A program made the position numbers and the translations under genes. Positions 51,182-59,365 of a stretch of 64,000 nt of DNA are shown here, piece by piece; position 1 is the stretch's first letter, and each line of letters starts with the position of its first letter. The notes below the pieces were generated by a model, which was not told the origin of the DNA, did no database searches, and saw only the letters and a program-made list of their open reading frames with translations. The stretch comes from Lewinella sp. W8 (lineage in GTDB: Bacteria > Bacteroidota > Bacteroidia > Chitinophagales > Saprospiraceae), in assembly GCF_004375085.3 (NCBI RefSeq), contig NZ_SNAQ03000015.1:62001-126000 (forward strand), given 5' to 3'.

Positions 51182-53134
51182 TTATCTTTCCCGATAGGCC
51201 AACAGGCGTAGGGCGTTGAAGACGACTACCAGGGTGGAGCCTTCGTGGGCGACTACCGCCGGTCCCATACTGGCGACGCCAAAAAGGGTCAGGGGCACCA
51301 GAATGGCCACCATACCCAGGCTGATGAAGACATTTTGCACGATGATCCGGCGGGCCTTTCGGCTCAGGCCCACCACGAAGGGTAATTTATCCAGTTTATC
51401 GGCCATCAGGGCCACGTCCGACGTTTCCAGCGCCACCGCCGAGCCCGCTGCTCCCATCGCGATACTGACCGTGCTACGGGCCATGGCCGGAGCATCATTG
51501 ACCCCATCGCCGATCATGGCTACCTGACCGAGCTCCCCCTTCAGGTGCTCGACAATGGCCACCTTGTCTTCGGGGAGCAAGCCTCCCATGGGGTCCGTAA
51601 TACCCAGCTGCCGCGCTACCGCGTCGGCCACGAGCTGATGATCGCCGGTAAGCATTACCAACCTTTCCAGGCCCAGTTCCGTAAGTTTTTGGAGGGTGGG
51701 CCTGGCCTCCGGTCGGGGGACGTCCATCACCGCAATGATCCCCACGTATTCCGCTTCCCGGAGCAGCAGCATCACGGTGTTGCCCCGGCTTTCCAGGGCA
51801 GCCATTTGGTCGTCAACTGATTTTGGCACTTTTCTTCCGGTGATTTCGGTGGCCAGGCGGCGGTTTCCGAGGTGAAACCTGGCTTCTTCCACCCGGGCGC
51901 GGACACCCCGGGCGGTGAGGGCCTCGATGTCCTGGGGTTCGGGGAAGGCGTAGTCTTCCCCCAGGCGTTCCCGCCCGCCGGTTACGATGGCGGCCGCCAG
52001 GGGGTGATCGCTCAGGGATTCCACCGCTACGGCGGGGCGCAGCACGGATTCCTCCGTATGATCTCCTAGGGGAATAACCTCCGTCAGACGGGGTTTTCCC
52101 TCGGTGAGGGTGCCCGTTTTATCGAAGGCGATGGCGCGGAGTGTACCCAGGTTTTCCAGTGGTTTCCCTCCCTTGATGAGTACGCCACCCCGGGCGGCCC
52201 GGGCGATCCCGGCCAGGACGGCACTGGGCGTGGAAATTGCGAGGGCACAGGGAGAGGCCGCTACCAGCACGGCCATAGCCCGGTAAAAGCTGCTGGAGAA
52301 AGGCTCGTCAATGACCAGAAAAGCAAAGAGTAACAACACCACAAAGACCAATACTACGGGAACAAACACCCGTTCAAAGCGGTCCGCAAAGCGTTGGGTT
52401 GGCGACTGCTGCTCTTCCGCCTCCCGTACCAACTGAATCAAGCGGGACAAGGTAGAATCCTCCGGCAACCGGGCCACCTCAATTTCCAGTGCTCCGGACC
52501 CGTTGATGGTGCCCGAAAACACCTGGTGAGCGGGTGGGATCCGGGAAAATTCTTCGGATAGGGTTCCGTCGAGGGGATACTTTTCTACGGGAATACTTTC
52601 TCCGGTGATGGAGGCCTGATTGACGGCGCTCTCCCCCTCCCGCACCACCGCATCTGCGGGAATGCGGGAATTGGGTTTTACGTAAACCCGGTCGCCGGGC
52701 TTGAGGGAATCCGCGGGCACTTCCACCAATTCTCCCCCCTGACGAATGAAGGCGGTTTCTGGCGCGATCTCGGAGAGGGCGTCGATTGATTTACGGGCGC
52801 GTTGCAGGGCGTGGTGTTCCAGGGCGTGGGCCAGGCTGAACAGAAAGAGCAGCAGGGCTCCTTCCGACCAGTTGCCGAGCGCCGCCGCGCCAGCGGCGGC
52901 CACCAGCATGAGGAAATCGATTTCGAAACGACCGTGACGCAGGGCCTCGAAAGCCTCCCCGACGGTAAAGAAGCCACCCAGGACGATGGCGGTGGCAAAC
53001 AAGCCCGTGGGCAGGAGGTTACCGCCCCACCCCATTAGCCCGACGAGTAGTCCGGCGCCCCAAAACAGGCCGCTACCGATGGCGACCGCCAGTTCGACTT
53101 TACTGTTATCCGATGAATGATCGTGTGCCTCCAT
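51182..53134 (-). CDS. P1B-type (P1B-4-like) metal-transporting ATPase
   Basis: 650 residues from ATG 53134 (an upstream TTG is possible). Six or more membrane segments, A-domain TGES in ASITGESIPVEK, phosphorylation motif FDKTGTLTEGKPRL, and TGDHQLVADAVA, GDGVNDAPAMA. The metal-site motif is SPC (VAASPCALAIS) rather than CPC, and HEGST occurs in the last helix (VVAHEGSTLVVVFNALRLL); together these mark the P1B-4 class that exports Co2+, Zn2+ or Fe2+. No N-terminal HMA domain; a short His/Asp-rich N-terminus instead. Confidence 0.9.
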   Translation of the reverse strand: MEAHDHSSDNSKVELAVAIGSGLFWGAGLLVGLMGWGGNLLPTGLFATAIVLGGFFTVGEAFEALRHGRFEIDFLMLVAAAGAAALGNWSEGALLLFLFSLAHALEHHALQRARKSIDALSEIAPETAFIRQGGELVEVPADSLKPGDRVYVKPNSRIPADAVVREGESAVNQASITGESIPVEKYPLDGTLSEEFSRIPPAHQVFSGTINGSGALEIEVARLPEDSTLSRLIQLVREAEEQQSPTQRFADRFERVFVPVVLVFVVLLLFAFLVIDEPFSSSFYRAMAVLVAASPCALAISTPSAVLAGIARAARGGVLIKGGKPLENLGTLRAIAFDKTGTLTEGKPRLTEVIPLGDHTEESVLRPAVAVESLSDHPLAAAIVTGGRERLGEDYAFPEPQDIEALTARGVRARVEEARFHLGNRRLATEITGRKVPKSVDDQMAALESRGNTVMLLLREAEYVGIIAVMDVPRPEARPTLQKLTELGLERLVMLTGDHQLVADAVARQLGITDPMGGLLPEDKVAIVEHLKGELGQVAMIGDGVNDAPAMARSTVSIAMGAAGSAVALETSDVALMADKLDKLPFVVGLSRKARRIIVQNVFISLGMVAILVPLTLFGVASMGPAVVAHEGSTLVVVFNALRLLAYRER

Positions 53135-53283
53135 CCCCGGCAAGGTAAGTATCTTGTGGATAAACCGGGTAGGCTGGCACCCGGGAATTTGTTGGCACCT
53201 GCTTCGCCAAAAAACAGATTAAAATTTCCCGGTCAATGCGTTATATCTCCGGGGAAGGCAAACGATGAAAATCGTCAATTCCC

Positions 53284-54333
53284 CTAAGCCTTTGCCAGGG
53301 TGATGCCAAAAGTACTGCCCAGGCCGGGGGTAGACCGTACGTTGATCGTTTGCTGGTGGGCTTCCATGATGTGTTTCACGATGGCCAGGCCGAGGCCGCT
53401 TCCTCCCTTTTGCCGGCTGCGGCTTTTGTCCACCCGGTAGAAACGGTCAAATACGTGGGGCAGGTGCTTTTCGGGAATGCCGATACCGTCGTCCGCCACT
53501 TCGCAGAGGATGTAGGATTCCATGTCGTAGAAGCCAAATTTCGTGGCGCCTCCGGCGTTACCGTACTTGATGGAATTGGTCACCAGATTGACCAGGACCT
53601 GGCGAATGCTCTCGCGATCCGCTCGCACCAGAAAGCCCAGGTCGGCACCGGGTTTAAAGGTGAGGGTAATTCCCGCGTCGCGGCTTTTCAGGTCCATTTC
53701 CTCAATGACTTCCTGGGCCAGCGCCTTGATGTCGAACTCCTCGTAGTCCAGAATCAGGTCGCCACTTTCGAGGCGGCTGATGGCGCTTAGATCTTCCACG
53801 ATGGTCTGCAGCCGTTCGACGTTTTTGGCGGCTTTCTTGAGAAAGGACAGGGAGACACTTTCGTCGTGGTAGCCTCCTTCCAGCAGGGTGTGCAAATATC
53901 CCTGGATATTAAAGATCGGCGTCTTCAGTTCGTGGCTGATGTCACCGACGTACCGGCGGCGGTACTCCGCAAAGCGTTCGTACTGCTCCAGTTGGGCCTG
54001 TTGTTCCGTGGCCCATTCGGCGACTTCCTGTTCGACTTCCTCGATGATGGGCTGGTCCATGTCCACGCCCTCTCGCTTGATGTCCGTACTCACCTTCTGG
54101 TTGTGGATCGTCTTGTAGATCAGCTTGATTTTCCGGTAGATGTATTTATCCAGGTAAATCAGGATGACGTAATAGCTGATGGCGGAGCTCAGCAGGAAGA
54201 AAACCGGAAAAATCCACCACTTAAACTCAAAGGACATGGCGCCCATCAGCAGGAACAGGCTGATGATGTTGGCCACGCCCAGGGATAATCCGGCGCGGAT
54301 GGCAATTTGTCTTGGGGTCTTATTCTTCAGCAA
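53284..54333 (-). CDS. Sensor histidine kinase (PhoR/RprX-like)
   Basis: 349 residues. Two membrane helices at about 13-62 with almost no periplasmic loop, a linker region, then HisKA with VGDISHELKTPIFNIQGYLHTL near 130 and HATPase_c with NLVTNSIKYG, DDGIGIPEKHLPHVFDRFYRVDKSRSRQKGGSGLGLAIVKHI. Pairs with the regulator gene six bases upstream. It converges with no near gene. Confidence 0.92.
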   Translation of the reverse strand: MLKNKTPRQIAIRAGLSLGVANIISLFLLMGAMSFEFKWWIFPVFFLLSSAISYYVILIYLDKYIYRKIKLIYKTIHNQKVSTDIKREGVDMDQPIIEEVEQEVAEWATEQQAQLEQYERFAEYRRRYVGDISHELKTPIFNIQGYLHTLLEGGYHDESVSLSFLKKAAKNVERLQTIVEDLSAISRLESGDLILDYEEFDIKALAQEVIEEMDLKSRDAGITLTFKPGADLGFLVRADRESIRQVLVNLVTNSIKYGNAGGATKFGFYDMESYILCEVADDGIGIPEKHLPHVFDRFYRVDKSRSRQKGGSGLGLAIVKHIMEAHQQTINVRSTPGLGSTFGITLAKA

Positions 54334-54338
54334 GGGAA

Positions 54339-55019
54339 CTAAAATTCAAATTTGTATCCAATACCCTTAATGGTCTTGATGTAGTGATCACCGAGCTTCT
54401 CCCGCAGCTTGCGGATATGCACGTCAATGGTACGGTTACCGACGATGACGTCCGTGCCCCAAACCTTGTTAAAGATCTCGTCACGGCTGAACACCTTGCC
54501 GGGTTTGGAGGCCAGCAGTTTGAGGAGATCAAACTCTTTCTTGGCCAGTTCAATGCGTTCCTCGCCGCGGAGAACGACAATCTGCTCCAGGTCGATGACG
54601 ATGTCTCCGATGGCAATGGAGGTAACTTCCTCCTGCTCTTTACGTTCGCCACGTCGCAGCAGGGCCTTTACCCGGCTGAGGAGTACGCGGGGCCGGATGG
54701 GTTTGGTGATGTAGTCATCACCGCCGGTATCCAGGGCCGCAATCTGGCTATAGTCTTCTTCCCGGGCGGTAAGGAAAGTAATGACGGTATTGTCGAATTC
54801 TTTTCTGGCGCGCAACTGGCGGCAGACTTCCACCCCGTCCATGATGGGCATCATGATGTCGAGGATGATGAGGTCCGGCCGCATTTCCTCTGCTCTCCGC
54901 AAACCTTCCTCACCGTTATCGGCGGTGGCGACTTCGTAGCCCTCCCGACGAAGATTGTATTCCAGGATCTCAAGAATATCGGGTTCATCGTCGACCAGTA
55001 GTATTTTGGCGGAATTCAT
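54339..55019 (-). CDS. OmpR/PhoB-family response regulator
   Basis: 226 residues. Receiver domain with DDEPDILEIL, LIILDIMMPIMDG (phospho-acceptor Asp near 54) and a TAREE/KPI block, then a winged-helix with NKVWGTDVIVGNRTIDVHIRKLREKLGDHYIKTIKGIGYKFEF. Strongly like the RprY/PhoB-type regulators of Bacteroidota. First gene of the two-component operon. Confidence 0.94.
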   Translation of the reverse strand: MNSAKILLVDDEPDILEILEYNLRREGYEVATADNGEEGLRRAEEMRPDLIILDIMMPIMDGVEVCRQLRARKEFDNTVITFLTAREEDYSQIAALDTGGDDYITKPIRPRVLLSRVKALLRRGERKEQEEVTSIAIGDIVIDLEQIVVLRGEERIELAKKEFDLLKLLASKPGKVFSRDEIFNKVWGTDVIVGNRTIDVHIRKLREKLGDHYIKTIKGIGYKFEF

Positions 55020-55117
55020 GGGGAGTTGCCGTTTAATTCAAATAAAGTGCAAAATTAGTCTAAAAGCGTCTGCAAACGGTTAACTCACCGTTAAGAGCAT
55101 GTACATTTACCCCCCTT

Positions 55118-55615
55118 ATGAAAAGCCTGTTCTTCATTCGTCACGCTAAGAGTTCCTGGGCAGAACCTTACCTGAGCGACCACGAGCGCCCACTGAACAC
55201 CCGTGGCCGTAGAGATGCCCCCCTCATGGCCCAACGACTGCTATCCACCAAGATAAGTCCGGATGGTTTAATGGTTTCTTCCGCCAAAAGGGCAAAGAAA
55301 ACGGCCAAATACTTCCGCGATGCCTTTTCCATCGATAAGGATCAGGTGCTCATTCAGGACGAGCTGTACCACGCCAGTCCGAAGACCATCGAAAGGGCCA
55401 TTCGCCAGCTTCCGGACAAGTGGTCAACGGTGCTCATTTTTGGCCACAACCCCGGGTTCACGGACGTGGCCAACGCGCTGAAAAACGACCAATACATCGG
55501 TAACGTTCCGACCTGTGGCATCGTTGGTGCAACGATTGACGTTAAGAAATGGAAGGATTTTGAACTCGAAAAGGCCAGGCGTACGGCCTTTCTGTACCCC
55601 AAACAAGTGACATGA
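55118..55615 (+). CDS. sixA: SixA-like phosphohistidine phosphatase
   Basis: 165 residues. RHAKSSW near 8 is the catalytic RHG-type motif; MVSSAKRAKKTAKYF near 50 and IFGHNPGFTDVANAL near 107 (second catalytic His) complete the site. In E. coli SixA dephosphorylates histidine phosphotransfer proteins. It overlaps the next gene by four bases (ATGA). Confidence 0.9.
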   Translation: MKSLFFIRHAKSSWAEPYLSDHERPLNTRGRRDAPLMAQRLLSTKISPDGLMVSSAKRAKKTAKYFRDAFSIDKDQVLIQDELYHASPKTIERAIRQLPDKWSTVLIFGHNPGFTDVANALKNDQYIGNVPTCGIVGATIDVKKWKDFELEKARRTAFLYPKQVT

Positions 55616-55947
55616 AACAATTAATGTGGTCCGTACTGCTGGCCACCGCTTTCTGGTCCTGTGCCCAAAACGGCCCCGGACTTCCCCCCGTCGACCTGGA
55701 CGAGATGGCGCCCCTGATTGCCGATTTGCAACTGGCGGAAGCCCTCACGGGTGAGGTTCCCGTGATGGTCCGGGATTCCATGCGGGACGTTTACATGCTC
55801 TCCATTTTAGCAGAATACGATCTCACCCAGGAAGAATTTGATAGCGTAATGTGGCTGGTTCGCCAGGAACCCGTCTGGATCGACTCCCTCTACTCAAAAG
55901 CGGGGGAAATTGTTTCCCGCAGACAGGTAAAACGGTCTGAAAACTAG
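55612..55947 (+). CDS. DUF4296 lipoprotein
   Basis: 111 residues. Lipoprotein signal (QLMWSVLLATAFWSC). The domain LDEMAPLIADLQLAEALTGE...LAEYDLTQEEFDSVMWLVRQEPVWIDSLYSKAGEIVSRR is the DUF4296 pattern, widespread in Bacteroidota and of unknown function. ATG overlaps the sixA stop. The 200 bases after it show no gene I can support. Confidence 0.85.
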   Translation: MKQLMWSVLLATAFWSCAQNGPGLPPVDLDEMAPLIADLQLAEALTGEVPVMVRDSMRDVYMLSILAEYDLTQEEFDSVMWLVRQEPVWIDSLYSKAGEIVSRRQVKRSEN

Positions 55948-56150
55948 GCTTAGCTTACGGTACTTTGCTTCGACCACTGAGGCGACCTTATGAATAAACA
56001 AGGTGCCGTCATCAGGGAACAAATTCGAAGTATCTCCCCTCCTCCATCCGCCCAAATAGCCTTTCCCGCCGCTGATTTTTTCAAATTCATCGGTAGGCAG
56101 AAAATCGTGTATCTTCGCCAATAGCCGTTTCTTTTCTCTCTAGAACTCCC

Positions 56151-58700
56151 ATGTCCACACCTTCCGATTCGGATCAGCAAAATATGGCCCAGCGCGCGAC
56201 CTTTGACCTGGTCGGAGAAGGGGTGTTGTGGATTGACCAGCAGGGTAAAATTGCGGAGGCAAACACTGCGGCCGCCCAAATTCTCGGATACGCCAAAAAA
56301 GACCTGACCCAAAGCTCCTACTTTGAGATCAATCCTCACTTCAGTCTGTTGGGGTGGAGGAAGTACTGGAAGCAACTCCTGGAACTAGGCGGCGAGCGAC
56401 TGGAAACTGAATTCGTCAACGCCGACGGGAAGCTCTTCAACGTGCGGGGGAGAGTTAACTTCGCCAGCTCCCAGCAGGTTCACGCTACCTGCGTGGTGGT
56501 ATTTTCTTCCACGGAATCCGTCCAGCGCGAGGCGGACCTACTGGAACTGGTACAGGATCACGGCGACATTGCCGGTTGGGAGTGGAATCTCATCACCGGT
56601 CAGGTGTTCATCGCGCCGCCGCTGCGGCGGTGGCTGGCCCTTTCTCCCGAACGGGACTACTACCCCGCGGCGGAATTTGCCGAAATATTGCGGGGATTGT
56701 TGAGCGACCGGGAACTTTCGGGAGCAAATAGTAATCTGGAACAGGTGTTGCACTCCGCCAAGACCTTTGACCGTATCGTTGAAGTTACCCTGGCCGACCA
56801 GCCGACCCTTTCCCTCCGGGTGAGGGGGAAATCGGTAGAGAATGAACTGGAGGTTTACAAAGTCTACGGTAGCGCCGCGCCACCGATTGACCGTAGCCCC
56901 CAGGTCGGGCTGGATGACCAGGCCGAAGCTCTGGCCTTTAGTCTTGACCGCAGCCAGGATACGGTCTACTGGGTGGACATGGAGGGAGGCAACATTATCT
57001 ACGCCAACGCACACGCCCTGGAAGCGACGGGGTATAATCGCCAGGAACTGCTCCGAAGTCGGGCGGTCGACCTCGTCCCGGAGGAAGACCGGGAACGATT
57101 TGCGGAGCTCGTGAAAGAACTTCCCCAAACGGATTTCCTGGAATTCACCTCAGAAACCCTCTGTAAGGACGGACGGAAATTCCCCAGCCGGGCCGTCCTG
57201 CACTTTCGCGAATCGGGTGACCGTAAACTGATGGTGGCGGTGGTTCAGGACCTCAGTCAGCTCCGAGAAGACCACGAGAACCGGGAGCTGCACACCACGA
57301 CCCTGAACAGCCTGCAAGAATGGGTGATCTGGCTCGACGCCAATAACCGGCTGGTGATGCTCAATACCGCCGCCCGCAAGAAGCTGAGTCGTAAGACCAG
57401 CCTGGAACTCATCGGCCAGGATATTGCCGGGCTGATGCCGGATCTGGAAATCCCCCCGCTCGCGGAAATCAGGGAGGAGCAACTCGATGGCCGCCAACGG
57501 GCGGCCGTCGATTACGTCTTCGCTACGGCCAGCGGGGATCAGCGGAGTCTGCAAATCCGGTTTGCACAGGTGGCGGCGGGCAATCAACTGTTTCTGTGCC
57601 TGCTGTGCCGCGACGTTACCGCCGAATACAACAACCGACGCCGCTTACAGCAAACCAAACGCCGGGTAGATGAACTGCGCAAACAGCTGGAAAGCGAAAA
57701 TGAAGCGCTGAAGGAGAAAATTGAAACGGCGGAAGCCACGGGGCCCATCATTACCGTTTCCACCAAATACCAAAGAATCCTGGCCCAGGTGGCTCAGGTA
57801 GCGGACACCGACGCAACCGTGCTCATCACGGGGGAAACGGGAACCGGTAAAGAATTGCTCGCCCAGTCCATTCACCAATTCAGTAACCGCAGCAGTCGCC
57901 AGATGGTGAGCGTGAACTGCGCCGCCCTGCCGGATAACCTCATCGAAAGTGAGTTGTTTGGCCACGAACGGGGGGCCTTCACCGGTGCCTTCGCGCAAAA
58001 GAAGGGCAAGTTTGAAATCGCGGACGGTGGGACCATCTTCCTGGATGAGATCGGCGAACTCCCACTGGACATGCAGGCAAAAATTCTGCGGGCCCTACAG
58101 GAGGGAGAGATTCAGCGCATCGGCGCTACCGAAAGCATTAAAGTGGACGTCCGGGTGGTGGCCGCCACCAATCGTGATCTGGAATCCATGATCAATGATG
58201 GTTCCTTTCGGGAAGACCTTTACTACCGACTCAACGTCTTCCCCATTCATAACCTGGCGCTGCGCGAGCGCCGGGAGGATATTCCCGTATTGGTGAAACA
58301 CTTCACCAAGCTATACGCCACTAAAATGGGGCGTCCCATTACCCAGATCAGTCAGCGCGACCTGGAGAAATTACAGGAATACGATTTCCCCGGCAACGTG
58401 CGGGAGTTGATCAACCTCGTTGAACGTGCCGTGATCACCTCCAATACCTCCACCCTGAATCTGGGCGCCAGCCTGCGGGCGCTGCGCCGGGCGGACCGCA
58501 GCGAGGGGCTGCAACTGGGTGGAGACCGACTGGTAAGCTTTGAAGAAATGCAGCGGCAGTACATCGTGGAGGCCCTGCGGCGAACCAAGGGAAAGGTTAC
58601 CGGTCCGGGCGGGGCCGCTGAGTTGCTGCAACTCAACGGCCGCACCCTGCTCAGCAAAATGAACAAGCTGGGCATTGACCGGAACGAATTCACGCGCTAA
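56151..58700 (+). CDS. Multi-PAS sigma-54-dependent activator
   Basis: 849 residues. Three or more PAS-like regions lie in the first 500 residues (EGVLWIDQQGKIAEANTAAAQILGY; VYWVDMEGGNIIYANAHALEATGYNRQELL; WVIWLDANNRLVMLNTAARKKLSRK), then a coiled coil (RVDELRKQLESENEALKEKIETAEA). The AAA+ domain follows: Walker A GETGTGKELLAQSI, the sigma-54 contact loop GAFTGA, Walker B GGTIFLDEIGEL, and DFPGNVRELINLVERAV. The end is a Fis-like HTH (LLQLNGRTLLSKMNKLGI). No receiver domain. It likely senses a small molecule or redox signal and opens sigma-54 promoters. A TATCTTCG box lies shortly before it. Confidence 0.93.
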   Translation: MSTPSDSDQQNMAQRATFDLVGEGVLWIDQQGKIAEANTAAAQILGYAKKDLTQSSYFEINPHFSLLGWRKYWKQLLELGGERLETEFVNADGKLFNVRGRVNFASSQQVHATCVVVFSSTESVQREADLLELVQDHGDIAGWEWNLITGQVFIAPPLRRWLALSPERDYYPAAEFAEILRGLLSDRELSGANSNLEQVLHSAKTFDRIVEVTLADQPTLSLRVRGKSVENELEVYKVYGSAAPPIDRSPQVGLDDQAEALAFSLDRSQDTVYWVDMEGGNIIYANAHALEATGYNRQELLRSRAVDLVPEEDRERFAELVKELPQTDFLEFTSETLCKDGRKFPSRAVLHFRESGDRKLMVAVVQDLSQLREDHENRELHTTTLNSLQEWVIWLDANNRLVMLNTAARKKLSRKTSLELIGQDIAGLMPDLEIPPLAEIREEQLDGRQRAAVDYVFATASGDQRSLQIRFAQVAAGNQLFLCLLCRDVTAEYNNRRRLQQTKRRVDELRKQLESENEALKEKIETAEATGPIITVSTKYQRILAQVAQVADTDATVLITGETGTGKELLAQSIHQFSNRSSRQMVSVNCAALPDNLIESELFGHERGAFTGAFAQKKGKFEIADGGTIFLDEIGELPLDMQAKILRALQEGEIQRIGATESIKVDVRVVAATNRDLESMINDGSFREDLYYRLNVFPIHNLALRERREDIPVLVKHFTKLYATKMGRPITQISQRDLEKLQEYDFPGNVRELINLVERAVITSNTSTLNLGASLRALRRADRSEGLQLGGDRLVSFEEMQRQYIVEALRRTKGKVTGPGGAAELLQLNGRTLLSKMNKLGIDRNEFTR

Positions 58701-58716
58701 CGAACACCCGGGGATG

Positions 58717-59214
58717 CTAGGGTAAGCCTCCCCAATTCGTCCAACGGCCATCGAGGGTCTCGTACTCGATCGGCCGGGTTGGGACGATCACAATCCAGCC
58801 CAGACAGGGACAGGATCCGTCACATTGTTTGGCCTGCCCGTTGGGAGTGGCCTTTGACACGGGGGTGCAACCACACTGATAACAGCGGAGTTCGGCGTTG
58901 GGGCCGAGGCTTCCGGGGCCTTTCCCCAGCAGGCGAAAGGCCTCCTTGAGTTCGAGTCCCTTATCTGGCGTGCCGATAATGAGGCGCTTGAATTTCTTGG
59001 AATAAAAGATGCGGTGTTTGCCCGCCGGGCGAACGACTCCCTTGCGGTCTACCGTAACGAGGCTGGGAACCGTTCGGAAAGCCTTGAGCATGATGGTGTC
59101 ATTGAATACCATAGCCTTCACTTCTCCAAGATCGGCAAAGGAACGCTGGGCCTCGACCAGCGAGGGTAACCCGAAGGCCAGCAGGCAGAACAAAAAGCAA
59201 CGAAAGAGCAACAT
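58717..59214 (-). CDS. Hypothetical secreted Cys-rich protein
   Basis: 165 residues from ATG 59214, which starts a signal peptide (MLLFRCFLFCLLAFGLPSLVEA). The mature N-half is beta-rich and basic. A cysteine cluster follows near residue 110-140: CYQCGC then KQCDGSCPCLGW, seven Cys in about 35 residues, likely disulfides or a metal site. Family not recognised. It converges on the sigma-54 activator gene with 16 bases between stops. Confidence 0.72.
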   Translation of the reverse strand: MLLFRCFLFCLLAFGLPSLVEAQRSFADLGEVKAMVFNDTIMLKAFRTVPSLVTVDRKGVVRPAGKHRIFYSKKFKRLIIGTPDKGLELKEAFRLLGKGPGSLGPNAELRCYQCGCTPVSKATPNGQAKQCDGSCPCLGWIVIVPTRPIEYETLDGRWTNWGGLP

Positions 59215-59365
59215 AAAAGCAGGATTTAGGGTGACGTAAAACGGGTACAGTACCCGTGATTTTGCCGTAGGGACGATGGGCCCGGAGAAATTCCACACGG
59301 CCCCTCCCAGCTTTTTATTTCACCCTTCGGTCCTTACCTTTACGCGTAGCACATAAAGGAATTCT

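Noticed and set aside
55894-56121. Minus-strand frame starting like a double-glycine bacteriocin leader (FLPTDEFEKISGGKG)
   Set aside because: It begins at a TTG, has no Cys or clear core peptide, overlaps the end of the DUF4296 gene and contains the probable promoter of the sigma-54 activator. No exporter gene is near. Most likely chance.
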